This document shows positions 8,396-16,079 of a stretch of DNA of 64,000 nucleotides, in pieces (position 1 is the first letter of the stretch; each line of letters opens with the position of its first letter). The position numbers and the translations under genes were made by a program. The DNA lies in contig JACKCB010000006.1 in assembly GCA_020634235.1 (NCBI GenBank), positions 1 to 64,000 on the forward strand, read 5' to 3'. Origin of the DNA: Ardenticatenaceae bacterium (GTDB taxonomy: Bacteria > Chloroflexota > Anaerolineae > Promineifilales > Promineifilaceae). Under the pieces are notes generated by a model. That model did no database searches. It was not told the DNA's origin and was given only the letters and a program-made list of their open reading frames with translations.

Positions 8396-8507
8396 TAATA
8401 GCGCAAAAAAACGCATTGTCAAGCGATCTTTGCCGGAAGGGTGCTGTCTGCGTGGCGGCTCCTTGCTCATGTGCCAGGCCGCGGCACCCTATCACCCCCG
8501 CACCCCA

Positions 8508-10337
8508 TCACCCCTCCTCCCCGGCCGGGGCCAGAAACTGCCGCTCGTACAGCCGGTGATAGACGCCGCGCGTGGCCAGCAGACTGTCGTGCGTGCCCTG
8601 CTCCACAATCCGGCCGTGGTCAATGACGCAGATCAGGTCGGCTTTGCGGATGGTGCTCAGGCGGTGGGCAATGACAATGGCCGTGCGACCGCTGAGCAGC
8701 CGGTCCAGCGCCTCCTGAATGAGCGATTCGGTCACTGTGTCCACGCTGGCCGTGGCCTCGTCCAGGATGAGGATGCGCGGGTTGGCCAGCACGGCGCGGG
8801 CAATGCAAATGAGCTGCCGCTGCCCCAACGACAGGTTCACGCCCCCTTCCTGAATTTCGGTGGCGTACCCGGCCGGGAGCCCCAAAATGAACGCGTGGGC
8901 ATTGGCCAACTGCGCCGCCACCTGCACTTCGTCGTCGCTGGCCGCCGGCCGGCCAAAGCGGATGTTGTCGGCCACCGTGCCGGAGAAGAGGAATGGGTCC
9001 TGGGGCACCAGCCCAATTTGCTGCCGCAGCGACTGCTGCGTCACGTCACGCACGTCCACCCCGTCCAGCAAAATCGCGCCGTCGCTCACCTCGTAAAAGC
9101 GGGCCACCAGGTTGGCCATGGAGGTTTTGCCGGCCCCGGTTGGCCCCACCAGGGCCACTGTCTGCCCTGGGGCGATGGCCAGGTTGATGTTGTGCAGCAC
9201 CGGCACGCCCGGCCGGTAGGCAAAGGAGACCTGCTGGAAGGTTACCCGGCCGGTGAGTTGGGGCAAGGGGGTGGCTCCCGGCCGGTCTTGCACCGCCGGC
9301 GGCGTATCCAGCAGCGCCAGCACCCGTTCACCGCCGGCCAGGGCCGCTTGCAGCGTGGTGTATAACTGGCTCAACTCCTGAATCGGTTGAAAGAAGCGGG
9401 TAACGTAGGCCAGAAAGGCCACCACCACCCCCAGCGTCAGCGTTTCTGCGGCCACCATGCGGCCGCCAAACCAGAGCACAATGGCCGTGGCCAGAATCCC
9501 CAAGAACTCTACCGCCGGCAAGAAGACGAATGAGAGCGACATAGCCCCCACCAGCGCGTCCCGGTTTTGCCCGTTGACCTGGTCAAAGCGCGCCTGCGCC
9601 GCCGTTTCCTGGGCAAAGGCCTGGATCACGCGCATCCCGGCGATGTTTTCGGCCAGTTCGCCAATGACGGCGGCCACGCTGGCCCGCGTTTCGCGGAAGG
9701 CAACCTGTGCCTGGCGGGCGAAGAGGAAGGTGGCCAGGGCCATGAGCGGCAGCACGCCAAAGGAGAGCAGGGCCAGCCGCGGGCTCATGGAGAGCATGAC
9801 GATGATGATGCCCACCAGCACCAGCAGGTCGCCGATGAGCTGGATTAGCCCCTGTGACAGCAGTTCGTTGATAACGGAGACGTCGCTGATGACGCGCGAG
9901 ATGGTGACGCCGATGATGTTGCGGTCGTGGTAGCTGAGGGAGAGGGCTTGCAGGTGGCGGAATAGCTGGCTGCGCAGGGTGGCCAGCACGCGCTGCCCCA
10001 CCCAGGAGAGCAGGTAGCGCTGTCCCCAGGTGCTGAGGAAGATGCCCAGAAAGGCCAGGGCGGTGAGGAGGGCGATGCGGTTTAACCCGGCCGGGTCGCC
10101 CTGGGCAATGGGTTGGTCGATGGCCACCTTCACCAGGTAGGGTGTGACCAGGGTCAGGCCGGTGGCGGCCAGCATGCACACAAAGGCCAGGCTCATGCGC
10201 AGCCAGTGGGGGCGCAAATAGGCCAGCAGCCGGCCAATCACCCGCCAATCGCTGGGCCGGTCGGCCTCCTGGCCAAAGCTGTGTAGTGCGCCGCGGGGCC
10301 CCATGTTGGGGCCGGTGGGAGTGATTGAAAAACCCAT
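8508..10337 (-). CDS. ABC exporter half-transporter with canonical Walker B and variant signature
   Basis: A 609-residue type IV ABC exporter subunit. Six membrane helices occupy about residues 35-330. The nucleotide-binding domain follows, with Walker A G-P-T-G-A-G-K-T-S (about 395-403), Q-loop, signature L-S-L-G-Q (instead of L-S-G-G-Q), Walker B I-L-I-L-D-E (about 520-525, catalytic Glu present) and H-loop A-H-R-L-S-T. AAGGAAGATC precedes the ATG. The partner gene ends 48 bases upstream, so the two form a heterodimer. The second Gly of the signature is replaced by Leu, which pairs with the missing catalytic Glu in the partner: together they make one degenerate ATP site, as in BmrCD and TM287/288. 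Probably a multidrug or lipid exporter. Confidence 0.93.
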   Translation of the reverse strand: MGFSITPTGPNMGPRGALHSFGQEADRPSDWRVIGRLLAYLRPHWLRMSLAFVCMLAATGLTLVTPYLVKVAIDQPIAQGDPAGLNRIALLTALAFLGIFLSTWGQRYLLSWVGQRVLATLRSQLFRHLQALSLSYHDRNIIGVTISRVISDVSVINELLSQGLIQLIGDLLVLVGIIIVMLSMSPRLALLSFGVLPLMALATFLFARQAQVAFRETRASVAAVIGELAENIAGMRVIQAFAQETAAQARFDQVNGQNRDALVGAMSLSFVFLPAVEFLGILATAIVLWFGGRMVAAETLTLGVVVAFLAYVTRFFQPIQELSQLYTTLQAALAGGERVLALLDTPPAVQDRPGATPLPQLTGRVTFQQVSFAYRPGVPVLHNINLAIAPGQTVALVGPTGAGKTSMANLVARFYEVSDGAILLDGVDVRDVTQQSLRQQIGLVPQDPFLFSGTVADNIRFGRPAASDDEVQVAAQLANAHAFILGLPAGYATEIQEGGVNLSLGQRQLICIARAVLANPRILILDEATASVDTVTESLIQEALDRLLSGRTAIVIAHRLSTIRKADLICVIDHGRIVEQGTHDSLLATRGVYHRLYERQFLAPAGEEG

Positions 10338-10385
10338 GATCTTCCTTGCGCCGGGCGTGGTGCGCGCGCCCGGCCGGCATATTGG

Positions 10386-12191
10386 CTATGTTTCCTGCCC
10401 TGACCCAACGAATTCTGCGCCATTCTCCGGCCGCAATTGCTGCTCGTAGATCCGGGCATACAGCGGCGAGCGGCGCAGCAGGGTGGCGTGTGTGCCCGCG
10501 GTGGCGATGCGCCCATCCTCCAGCACCAGGATCAGGTCGGCCATGCGCACGGTGCTCAGGCGCTGGGCGATGATGAAGGAGGTGCGCCCCTGCATCAGCC
10601 GGTGCAGCGCCTGCTGGATCAGTCCCTCGGTTTCGGTATCGACGCTGGAGGTGGCGTCGTCCAGGATGAGGATGCGCGGGTCTTTGAGCAGGGTGCGGGC
10701 AATGGCCACGCGCTGCTTTTGGCCGCCGGATAGGGTGGCGCCGCGCTCGCCCACGGGGGTGTCGTACCCTTTGGGCATGGCCAGGATGAAGTCGTGGGCC
10801 TGGGCGGCGCGGGCGACGGCTTCGATGGCGGCCTGGTCGGCCCCCGGCCGGCCAAAGGCGATGTTTTCGCCGATGGTGGCGGCGAAGAGGGTGGTCTCTT
10901 GCAGGACGATGCCGATTTGGGCTCGCAGGGAGGCCAGGGTGACGTGGCGGATGTCGTGGCCGTCCAGGCAGATGCGCCCCTGGCTGGGGTCGTAGAAGCG
11001 GGGGATGAGGTTGGTGATGGTGGATTTGCCGGAGCCGGTGGCCCCCAGCAGGGCGATGATTTGCCCCGGCCGGGCTTCGAAGCTGATGTCGTGCAGCACC
11101 CGGTGGGGTTTGGTGTAGGCAAAGTGAACGTGCTCGAAGGTGACCCGGCCGGTGATGGGCGGCAGCGGGTAGGCATCTGGCGCGTCTTGCACCGGGGATT
11201 CGGCGTCTAGCACCTCGAAGATGCGTTCGCCGGAGGCGCTGGCCATGGCGATGGCCGGGATGATCATGCCCAGGCGGCGCACGGGCTGGATGAGCTGCCC
11301 CATGTAGGTGGAGAAGGCGACCAATTCACCCAGGGTGAGCTGGCTGTGGATGACCAGCGTGCCGCCATACCAGATGATGAACACCGTGCCGATATTGGCG
11401 ATGAAATCGAGCAGGGGCATGTTGTAGGCCTGCAAGCGGGCGGAGAGGGCGGCCAGGTTAAACCAGGCGTCGTTGTCGTCGTCGAAGCGGGCGATTTCGG
11501 CCGTTTCCTGGGCAAAGGCTTTGACAATGCGTGCCCCGCGCAAGTTTTGCTCCAGACGGGTGGTGAGGACGGCCAACTGCTGCTGGATGGCCAGCGAGAG
11601 GGGGCGAAACTGGCGGCCGAAGCGCAATGCCTGGTAGGCCAACAGGGGCATGGTGGCCAGGGTTAGCAAGGCCAGGCGGGGGTTCATGAGCAGCAGGAAG
11701 AGGGCGGTGCCCAGCAGCAGGGAGACGCCTTCGGCCAGGCGCAGGGTGGCCCGGCCGGTGAGGAAACGGATACGTTCGGTATCCTGCATGGTGCGGGAGA
11801 GGAGCTGGCCGGTTTCGGTGCGGTCGTGGTAGGCAAAGCTGAGGCCGGTGAGCTTGCGGTGCAGGGCGTTGCGCAGATCGTAGGCCACCCCTTGCGAGGC
11901 TACTTCGGTCCAGCGGTTTTCCCAGAAGCTGAGGAAACCTTTGACCAGGGTTAGCCCCAGCAGGGCCAGGATGGACCAGCCCAGCAGGCGGCTGTCGTTT
12001 TGCTCGATGCCGTTGTCTACGATCCAGCGGATGAATTGGGGGATGGCCAGGGCCAGGCCGATGGTGCCCAGCATGGTGAGGTAGGCCCCGGCGGTCAGCC
12101 GCCAGTAGGGGCGCAGGTAGCTGTAGCAGCGCCGCAGGATGTGGCTGGAGGGGGGATCGATGTGGGTGGGGTTCTTCACTTGCCCGGCCAT
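10386..12191 (-). CDS. ABC exporter half-transporter with degenerate catalytic site
   Basis: A 601-residue ABC exporter subunit: six-helix membrane domain (about residues 30-320), then the ATPase with Walker A G-A-T-G-S-G-K-S (about 378-386), canonical signature L-S-G-G-Q-K-Q-R-V, and Walker B I-L-I-L-D-D-A-T-S-S-V-D (about 505-515). The usual catalytic Glu is Asp, and the H-loop is I-A-Q-R-L-S-T with Gln in place of His. These changes predict poor hydrolysis at its own site and so an asymmetric heterodimer with the downstream subunit. No Shine-Dalgarno precedes the ATG. A TACAAT box only nine bases upstream suggests a leaderless transcript. Confidence 0.93.
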   Translation of the reverse strand: MAGQVKNPTHIDPPSSHILRRCYSYLRPYWRLTAGAYLTMLGTIGLALAIPQFIRWIVDNGIEQNDSRLLGWSILALLGLTLVKGFLSFWENRWTEVASQGVAYDLRNALHRKLTGLSFAYHDRTETGQLLSRTMQDTERIRFLTGRATLRLAEGVSLLLGTALFLLLMNPRLALLTLATMPLLAYQALRFGRQFRPLSLAIQQQLAVLTTRLEQNLRGARIVKAFAQETAEIARFDDDNDAWFNLAALSARLQAYNMPLLDFIANIGTVFIIWYGGTLVIHSQLTLGELVAFSTYMGQLIQPVRRLGMIIPAIAMASASGERIFEVLDAESPVQDAPDAYPLPPITGRVTFEHVHFAYTKPHRVLHDISFEARPGQIIALLGATGSGKSTITNLIPRFYDPSQGRICLDGHDIRHVTLASLRAQIGIVLQETTLFAATIGENIAFGRPGADQAAIEAVARAAQAHDFILAMPKGYDTPVGERGATLSGGQKQRVAIARTLLKDPRILILDDATSSVDTETEGLIQQALHRLMQGRTSFIIAQRLSTVRMADLILVLEDGRIATAGTHATLLRRSPLYARIYEQQLRPENGAEFVGSGQET

Positions 12192-12200
12192 ACTGAGGGG

Positions 12201-12206
12201 ATTGTA
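12201..12206 (-). promoter_or_regulatory. Candidate -10 box of a leaderless ABC-exporter transcript
   Basis: On the minus strand TACAAT lies nine bases before the ATG at 12191, with no ribosome binding site between them. If it is the -10 element, transcription would begin at or within a base or two of the start codon. The -35 region is weak, so this remains tentative. Confidence 0.4.
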
Positions 12207-12233
12207 CCCGCCGGGCAGCTAGTAAGCGAGTTA

Positions 12234-12289
12234 GCCGGCCAGCAAGTCAGTAAGCCAGCGAGAGGCTGGCAACTGGCTTGCTGACCGGC
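12234..12289. repeat. Long imperfect hairpin between the cytochrome and exporter operons
   Basis: The left arm beginning GCCGGCCAGCAAG (12234) pairs over about 26 bases with the right arm ending CTTGCTGACCGGC (12289), with few mismatches and a short GAGA-type loop. Nearby AGTAAGC and AGCAAG repeats give it a REP-like look. It lies 12 bases after the cytochrome c stop codon on the transcribed strand, so it may end or protect the cytochrome transcript. No T-run follows. Confidence 0.5.
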
Positions 12290-12300
12290 TTGTAGGCTGA

Positions 12301-13848
12301 CTACTGTTCTGCCCAGACGGGCTGCCCGGCCGGGGTGCGGAGGGTGATGCTCTGGCCGGTGGTCAGGTTGGTGAGCCAGTTTACTTCCAGGTGGTCGGTG
12401 GATTCAAATCCTTCCAGCTCGATCTGGTCGCCGGGGTTGAGGGGGATGCCGCTGGCGGACCAGAACCAGGGGGGACCCAGCATGGCGTCGTGCTGCATGC
12501 CGTCGGCGGTTTGGAAGGTGAGCATGTTGTTGTTGACGGCCACCACGCTGCCCTGGAAGGCCAGGGTGGCGGTGGTGGAGTTGGCCCCGGCCGGGCTTTG
12601 CGGCGTGGGGTCGGTGGTGGTGTTGTCTTGCCGCCAGGGCGGGCCGCCGCCGCGACCGTTGCCGCTGCCTTGTCCCTGTCCCTGGCCCTGGCCTTGCCCG
12701 GTGCTGGGGGCGACGGGGTTGTTGGGGTCGGGGGTGGCGCGCAGCCAGGGTGGGCCGCCGCCTTGGGCCGTGCCGCGCGGATTGGCCACTGAGGGGGCGG
12801 TGGGTTCCCAGGCGCGCAGGTAAGCGACCAGGGCGTCGATTTCGGGGGTGGTTAGCCGGTCGCCAAAGGCGGGCATGATGCTGTTGGGGCGTGTGCCGCC
12901 GTTGATGATGGTGCTGCGCAGTTGGTCGTCGCTGCGGGTGGTCAGGATTTGCTGGCTGTTGAGGACGGGGCCGGTGCCGCCGCTGCCTTCTTCGCCGTGG
13001 CAGGCGGCGCAGGTGGTGGCGAAGAGGCGTTCGCCGACTTCGGCCACTTCGAGCGGGTTGTTGAGGTCGACGATGACGGGGGCTGGGGTGGGTAGGGCCA
13101 CGCCGCTGGCGGTGAGTTGGTCCCAGTTTTGCAGGAAGGCGACCACGGCGTCGATGTCGTCTGGGGTGAGGACGTTGTGCCAGCCGACCATGAGGGTGCC
13201 GGGCACGCCTTCGCTGATGATGCGGGCCAGTTCCAGGGCTTCTTTGGCGCGCACGTCGGCGGTGTTGAGGGGGACGGCCAGGCTGCTGCCTTCGCCGTTG
13301 ACGCCGTGGCAGACGGTGCAGTTGTCGGCGTAGAGTTGGATGCCGGTGGCCCAGGTGCTCCCGGCCGGGGCCAGGTCGGCCACGGCGGCCAGCAGGGCTT
13401 CGGGCACGTCGGGGGCGGGCAGGGTGACCGGGGACATGCCCTGGGCTTCGGTTAGCAGTTGTACCTCTCCCCAATCGGCGTAGCGGAGGAGGGCGACCAG
13501 TGCTTCGATCTGGTAGTCGTTGAGCGGGCCACCTTCTTCCTGGTGCCAGCCGGTCATGCTGGTGCCGTAGCGGCCGCGGGCGATGGTTTTGTAGAGGAAG
13601 TCGTAGTCGGCGGTGTGGATGGCGTCGCTGTTGAGGGGTGGGGTGGCGCCGATCCCTTCCCCGGCCGGGCCGTGGCAGAGGGCGCAGTTTTCGGCATAAA
13701 TGAGGGCGGCTTCATCGACAAACTGCTGGCGTAGATCGGCCTGCGACTGCTCCAGGCGGGCCGGTTCTTGCCAGAGATAAATGGGAATGGCCAGGACGAT
13801 GATGAAGAGGCCGGCGAAGGTGACGAGGGTGGATTTGAAGGGGGGCAT
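12301..13848 (-). CDS. Triheme cytochrome c of the bc complex, with C-terminal extension
   Basis: A 515-residue protein anchored by an N-terminal helix (about residues 6-26). Three cytochrome c modules carry C55-A-L-C-H59, C177-T-V-C-H181 and C280-A-A-C-H284. Candidate Met ligands lie in T-S-M-T-G-W (M98), T-L-M-V-G-W (M220) and S-I-M-P-A-F-G. A Gly/Gln/Pro-rich linker with a short G-Q repeat follows. The last 90 residues form a small beta domain resembling DUF5666 (V-V-A-V-N-N-N-M-L-T-F-Q-T). It lies 28 bases after the Rieske gene and should receive its electrons. The ATG at 13848 follows GGAGACTCCC. The start further upstream would need TTG. Confidence 0.9.
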   Translation of the reverse strand: MPPFKSTLVTFAGLFIIVLAIPIYLWQEPARLEQSQADLRQQFVDEAALIYAENCALCHGPAGEGIGATPPLNSDAIHTADYDFLYKTIARGRYGTSMTGWHQEEGGPLNDYQIEALVALLRYADWGEVQLLTEAQGMSPVTLPAPDVPEALLAAVADLAPAGSTWATGIQLYADNCTVCHGVNGEGSSLAVPLNTADVRAKEALELARIISEGVPGTLMVGWHNVLTPDDIDAVVAFLQNWDQLTASGVALPTPAPVIVDLNNPLEVAEVGERLFATTCAACHGEEGSGGTGPVLNSQQILTTRSDDQLRSTIINGGTRPNSIMPAFGDRLTTPEIDALVAYLRAWEPTAPSVANPRGTAQGGGPPWLRATPDPNNPVAPSTGQGQGQGQGQGSGNGRGGGPPWRQDNTTTDPTPQSPAGANSTTATLAFQGSVVAVNNNMLTFQTADGMQHDAMLGPPWFWSASGIPLNPGDQIELEGFESTDHLEVNWLTNLTTGQSITLRTPAGQPVWAEQ

Positions 13849-13876
13849 GGGAGTCTCCGGGTGTGGGTGGTGCAAA

Positions 13877-14392
13877 TTACGTTTCGTAGGCCAGTTGGTC
13901 GGGGGTGAAGTTGTCGCGGGTGTCCGGCCGGGTGGTGTTGACCCGCACCTGGCCGGCTTCGATGGTGACGGGGAAGGTGTCTAGGGCGCGTGGGGCGGGT
14001 GGGTTGGTGACGTTGCCATGCAGGTCGAAGGTGGAGGCGTGGCAGGGGCAGAAGAAGCGGTTTTCGGCAGGCTGCCAGCTTACGCTGCAGCCCAGGTGGG
14101 TGCAGCGGCGGTAGACGGCGAGGAAGCCGCCATCGGGGGCGCGCACCAGGAAGAAGCGGCCGTCGGGGAATTCGGTGACGGACCCGGCCGGGAAGCTGTC
14201 GCTGGCGCCGGCGGTGACGACGCCGCCAAATTCGCCGGCGGCGGCCCGGGGCTGCAGGAAGAGCAGGCTGGCGCCGCCTGTTTCCAGGATGGCCAGTGCG
14301 CCCAGGGCGCCCAGCCCTAGCTTGAGGAAGTTGCGCCGGCTGAGTTGGTTGGCCCCGGCCGGGGGGGGTGTGGTGGCGGGTGGTTTCTTCAT
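13877..14392 (-). CDS. Rieske iron-sulphur protein of a bc/b6f-type complex
   Basis: A 171-residue protein. A twin-arginine-type signal (S-R-R-N-F-L-K-L-G, Arg19-Arg20) leads into a hydrophobic helix (about 22-47). The Rieske cluster box is C97-T-H99-L-G-C102 and C115-P-C117-H118, giving two Cys and two His ligands plus the stabilising disulphide pair C102/C117. It accepts electrons from quinol and passes them to cytochrome c. The ATG at 14392 is preceded by AAGGAACTCCCTC. Its place between cytochrome b and the triheme cytochrome c on one strand confirms the complex. Upstream in-frame codons are an Arg/His-rich artefact. Confidence 0.94.
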   Translation of the reverse strand: MKKPPATTPPPAGANQLSRRNFLKLGLGALGALAILETGGASLLFLQPRAAAGEFGGVVTAGASDSFPAGSVTEFPDGRFFLVRAPDGGFLAVYRRCTHLGCSVSWQPAENRFFCPCHASTFDLHGNVTNPPAPRALDTFPVTIEAGQVRVNTTRPDTRDNFTPDQLAYET

Positions 14393-14421
14393 GAGGGAGT
14401 TCCTTTGGGCTGCGTGCTGTG

Positions 14422-15771
14422 CTAGAAGGGCCAGATGAGAGTCATGCCGGGGCCGCGGAAGTAGACGCCGATGATGGTGAGCAGGATGAGGCTGGTCATG
14501 AGGAAGGTGAACAGCCCAACCAGGGCTTCGCCGTGGTTGGCGCCGCCGACCCAGCGCAGGGTGAGGTAGATGGCGGCCAGGCCGGCCAGGGTCAACAGCA
14601 GGGGGATGAGGCCGTTGCTGATGAAGACGGGCCAGGTGGGCAGCAGGGCGGGCAGGTCCAGCCACAACTCGTCGGCGATGACCAGCATGGGTACCAGCAG
14701 CAGACTCATGACCAGCCCGGCGATGGCCGCGCCCCGGCCGGGGCGGGAACGGAAATAGATGCCAATATCCTCGCCAAATGTCTCCCAGCGGGGCAGCAGC
14801 ACCAGCCCGGCCAGTACCAGCCCCACCAGCAGCATGGTTGCCAGTGGGTGCATGTGCAGCAGCAGCTCTTGCAAGCCCATGAAATACCAGGCCGCTTTGG
14901 CCGGGTTCGGCGGGTGGGTGGGATCGGCCAGCGCTTCCAGGGGGGCGGGCACCAGCATGGCCCAGACCAGCAGCCCGGCGATCAGCGCCAGGGCCGCGGC
15001 CAGCTCCAGCCGCACCAGGTGGGGGATGGTGGTTACGCGCTCAACCCGCGTGCGGGCGTCGGTTTGGGGCTGGGAGATGCCGCCATCTTTGCGCACCTTC
15101 CAGAAGTGGTAAGACATCAGGGCCACCAGCAGTACCGGCAGTACGGCTACGTGAATGGCATAGAAGTTGCGCAGCGCCCCCTGGCCCACTTCTGGCCCGG
15201 CCAGCAGGAATTTGCTGACGGTCTCGCCCATCAGGGGGATGTAGCTGAGCAGGCTGGTGCCCACGGTGATGGCCCAATAGGCCAGTTGGTCCCAGGGCAG
15301 CAGGTAGCCGGTGAAGTTGAAGGCCAGCACCACCAGCAGCAGGACAATGCCGATGATCCAGTTGGTGGCGCGGCCCAGCTTGAAGCCGCCGGTGTAGAAG
15401 ACGCGCAACAAGTGCAGGAAGAGGGTGACTACCAGTAAATTGGCCGACCAGTGGTGGATGGCGCGCACCAGCGAACCGAGGGGTACCTGCGTTTCCAGGT
15501 AGAGGATGCTGCTGTAGGCGCGCTCTACGCTGGCGTCGTAGCGGAACATGAGCAGGATGCCGGTGGCGACGAGTAGGGTGGCCAGCATGGCCGACAGCCC
15601 GCCCAGACCCCAGGTGTAGCTGAAGCGCAGGGCCGGAGCGGGCACTTTGGTGGGGTGCAGGTGCAGAATGAGGTTGTTGGCCACTGCGCGCATCCGGCTG
15701 CGGTCGTCGGCCGGGTTGCTGGTGGTGTAGAGCAGGCGATTTTTCCAGGATTTTTCGTTTATTTCGGACAT
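14422..15771 (-). CDS. Cytochrome b subunit of a bc/b6f-type complex
   Basis: A 449-residue polytopic protein combining the N-terminal cytochrome b four-helix core with the C-terminal quinol-binding helices in one chain. Heme ligands are visible: the His pair in A-I-H-H-W-S-A-N (106/107) and H120 in L-F-L-H-L-L-R, with H207 in Y-A-I-H-V and H222 in S-Y-H-F-W-K. The spacing of 14 or so residues fits two b hemes. In the C-terminal half, K-A-A-W-Y-F-M-G replaces the usual P-E-W-Y quinol-site motif, with the Glu missing. AAAGGTGAGACGAT precedes the ATG. It is the first gene of the three-gene respiratory operon. Confidence 0.94.
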   Translation of the reverse strand: MSEINEKSWKNRLLYTTSNPADDRSRMRAVANNLILHLHPTKVPAPALRFSYTWGLGGLSAMLATLLVATGILLMFRYDASVERAYSSILYLETQVPLGSLVRAIHHWSANLLVVTLFLHLLRVFYTGGFKLGRATNWIIGIVLLLVVLAFNFTGYLLPWDQLAYWAITVGTSLLSYIPLMGETVSKFLLAGPEVGQGALRNFYAIHVAVLPVLLVALMSYHFWKVRKDGGISQPQTDARTRVERVTTIPHLVRLELAAALALIAGLLVWAMLVPAPLEALADPTHPPNPAKAAWYFMGLQELLLHMHPLATMLLVGLVLAGLVLLPRWETFGEDIGIYFRSRPGRGAAIAGLVMSLLLVPMLVIADELWLDLPALLPTWPVFISNGLIPLLLTLAGLAAIYLTLRWVGGANHGEALVGLFTFLMTSLILLTIIGVYFRGPGMTLIWPF

Positions 15772-16079
15772 ATCGTCTCACCTTTGCCAATAGGTCGGGC
15801 GGCGCAAGGCTGGCGCGGACCAGCCAAAACAGTGCCCTCCAGTATCGCCGTGAGGCGTGAAGATGTGTGGAAGATGGTATGAAGATTCTGTGAAGCAGTA
15901 TGTTGGCTGGCTCTGGACGTTTTTCGGACGCCTGCTGTGTATGCTTGAGGCTGCTGTTGTTGAAAATGTGTGCCTGCGGTTTTTTGTGTGTGTTCTGTAC
16001 TGCTTTTGTGTGAAGGCGTGGTGGTTTGCGGGTGAAGGTGGTTTTGCTGGCCGCCGGCCGCTGTTGAGGATGATGCCCT
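15772..16079. other. Divergent intergenic region between the cytochrome operon and the zinc-ribbon gene
   Basis: This 308-base region must hold the promoters for both flanking operons. The plus strand is unusually T- and G-rich (many TGTG and TTTT runs, about 15860-16040) and lacks any plausible gene. I see no clear -10/-35 pair, hairpin or repeat. Confidence 0.5.

Noticed and set aside
12634..12736. Gln/Gly repeat (short G-Q tandem) as a CRISPR or minisatellite locus
   Set aside because: It encodes a low-complexity linker in the cytochrome c reading frame; the units are 6 bases and have no spacer pattern.
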